NCBI RefSeq assembly: GCF_000003605.2
Contig: NW_003140214.1
Location: forward strand, 1 to 47,878
DNA from: Saccoglossus kowalevskii
Lineage: Eukaryota; Hemichordata; Enteropneusta; Harrimaniidae
Direction of reading: 5' to 3'
DNA length: 47,878 nucleotides
This document shows, in pieces, positions 47,656 to 47,878 of the stretch (its first letter is position 1; every line of letters begins with the position of its first letter). Under the pieces are notes generated by a model that saw nothing but the letters and a program-made list of their open reading frames with translations, had not been told where the DNA came from and made no database searches. A program made the position numbers and the translations under genes.

Positions 47656-47878
47656 AACAACTCGACATTGCTTGATGTGTTAAGTGTTCTGGTGAAGTGA
47701 GCAACTCGACAATGCTTGATGTGTTAAGTGTTCTGGTGAAGTGAGCAACTCGACATTGCTTGATGTATTAAGTATGCTGGTGAAGTGAGCAACTCGACAT
47801 TGCTTGATGTATTAAGTATGCTGGTGAAGTGAGCAACTCGACATTACTTGATGTGTTAAGTGTTCTGGTGAAGTGTGA
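47656..47878 (+). repeat. Duplicated block D7, copy 2, cut by the window end
   Basis: GAACAACTCG, ACAATG, two GTATGCTGG monomers (47776 and about 47820) and ACATTACTTG match 29270-29489. The junction with the preceding 1183-bp unit lies between about 47607 and 47655. The last bases read AAGTGTGA where AAGTGAGC is expected, so the extreme end is either altered or low quality. Confidence 0.82.

Larger units (their letters stand above)
27830..47878 (+). repeat. 44-bp satellite array, right segment
   Basis: The array resumes in mid-monomer, at GCAACTCGACATTG, in the same orientation as the left segment and continues to the last base. It uses the same monomer, variants and 39-bp short units as the left segment, and many blocks are near-identical to left-segment blocks (for example 28255-28400 with 16405-16550). 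The two segments are therefore parts of one array and not separate families. The first five monomers after the interruption alternate CTTGATG and CTTTATG, giving a local 88-bp dimer pattern at about 27840-28025. No gene or RNA gene was seen in these 20 kb. Confidence 0.97.

Noticed and set aside
1-47878. CRISPR array
   Set aside because: Repeats abut directly, with no unique spacers between constant direct repeats. Variation is spread over the monomer and cassettes recur in order.
1-47878. CENP-B box or telomeric repeat
   Set aside because: The monomer has no CGGG core needed for a CENP-B box and no TTAGGG-type runs. A centromeric role cannot be claimed from sequence alone.
1-47878. Bacterial or phage origin of the window (length near 48 kb)
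   Set aside because: No genes, ribosome-binding sites or operon structure occur in 48 kb. A thousand-copy short tandem array is typical of eukaryotic satellites, not of phage or bacterial genomes.

Overview
The window is one continuous head-to-tail satellite DNA array with no supportable gene. Its unit is a 44-bp monomer present roughly 1,090 times (window length divided by unit length, corrected for short units), always in the same orientation. Tandem DNA on this scale with no coding sequence points to a eukaryotic chromosome (heterochromatic, pericentromeric or subtelomeric satellite). I do not recognise the monomer and cannot name the organism. No RNA gene, CRISPR array, origin or transposon end was seen.

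Monomer. Counting from GTTAAG, landmarks are GTTAA at 1-5, CTGGTG at 11-16, GAGCAACTCGACATTG at 21-36 and CTTGATGT at 37-44. The consensus is about 43% GC, with 13 G and 6 C on the + strand, and carries one CpG inside a TCGA at 28-31. A second length class of 39 bp has GTTATCTAGTG instead of GTTAAGTGTTCTGGTG. About 79 of these occur, on average every 600 bp. A rare 38-bp form appears twice.

Layout. Left array segment 1-27737; a roughly 92-bp interruption with no intact monomer at 27738-27829; right segment 27830-47878. Diagnostic monomer variants recur in fixed order and define higher-order cassettes. Cassette A is a 303-bp (or 259-bp) module bounded by two 39-bp monomers. Cassette B is a run of five or six monomers beginning with GCGTTC. 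Blocks of about 0.4-1.2 kb built from these are copied around the window with high identity, for example 14978-15638 and 20618-21278, 1558-2299 and 10838-11579, and a tandem pair of 1183-bp units at 45289-47655. Length differences between copies are whole numbers of monomers, as expected from unequal exchange.

Four islands (about 8860-9195, 17205-17430, 40200-41005, 41640-41990) hold more diverged monomers sharing their own variants. Several short clusters of 1-bp indels (near 780-850, 3575-3715, 10035-10215, 31235-31400, 38750-38825, 41885-41995) and ragged first and last bases look like local sequence-quality problems in a contig whose ends fall inside the array.

The minus-strand open frames of 63-122 codons are by-products of the 44-bp period and of monomers where one stop codon is mutated; they are not annotated as genes. 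I found no gene-encoded system here. What deserves a second look is the higher-order structure, the interruption and the mutation pattern.
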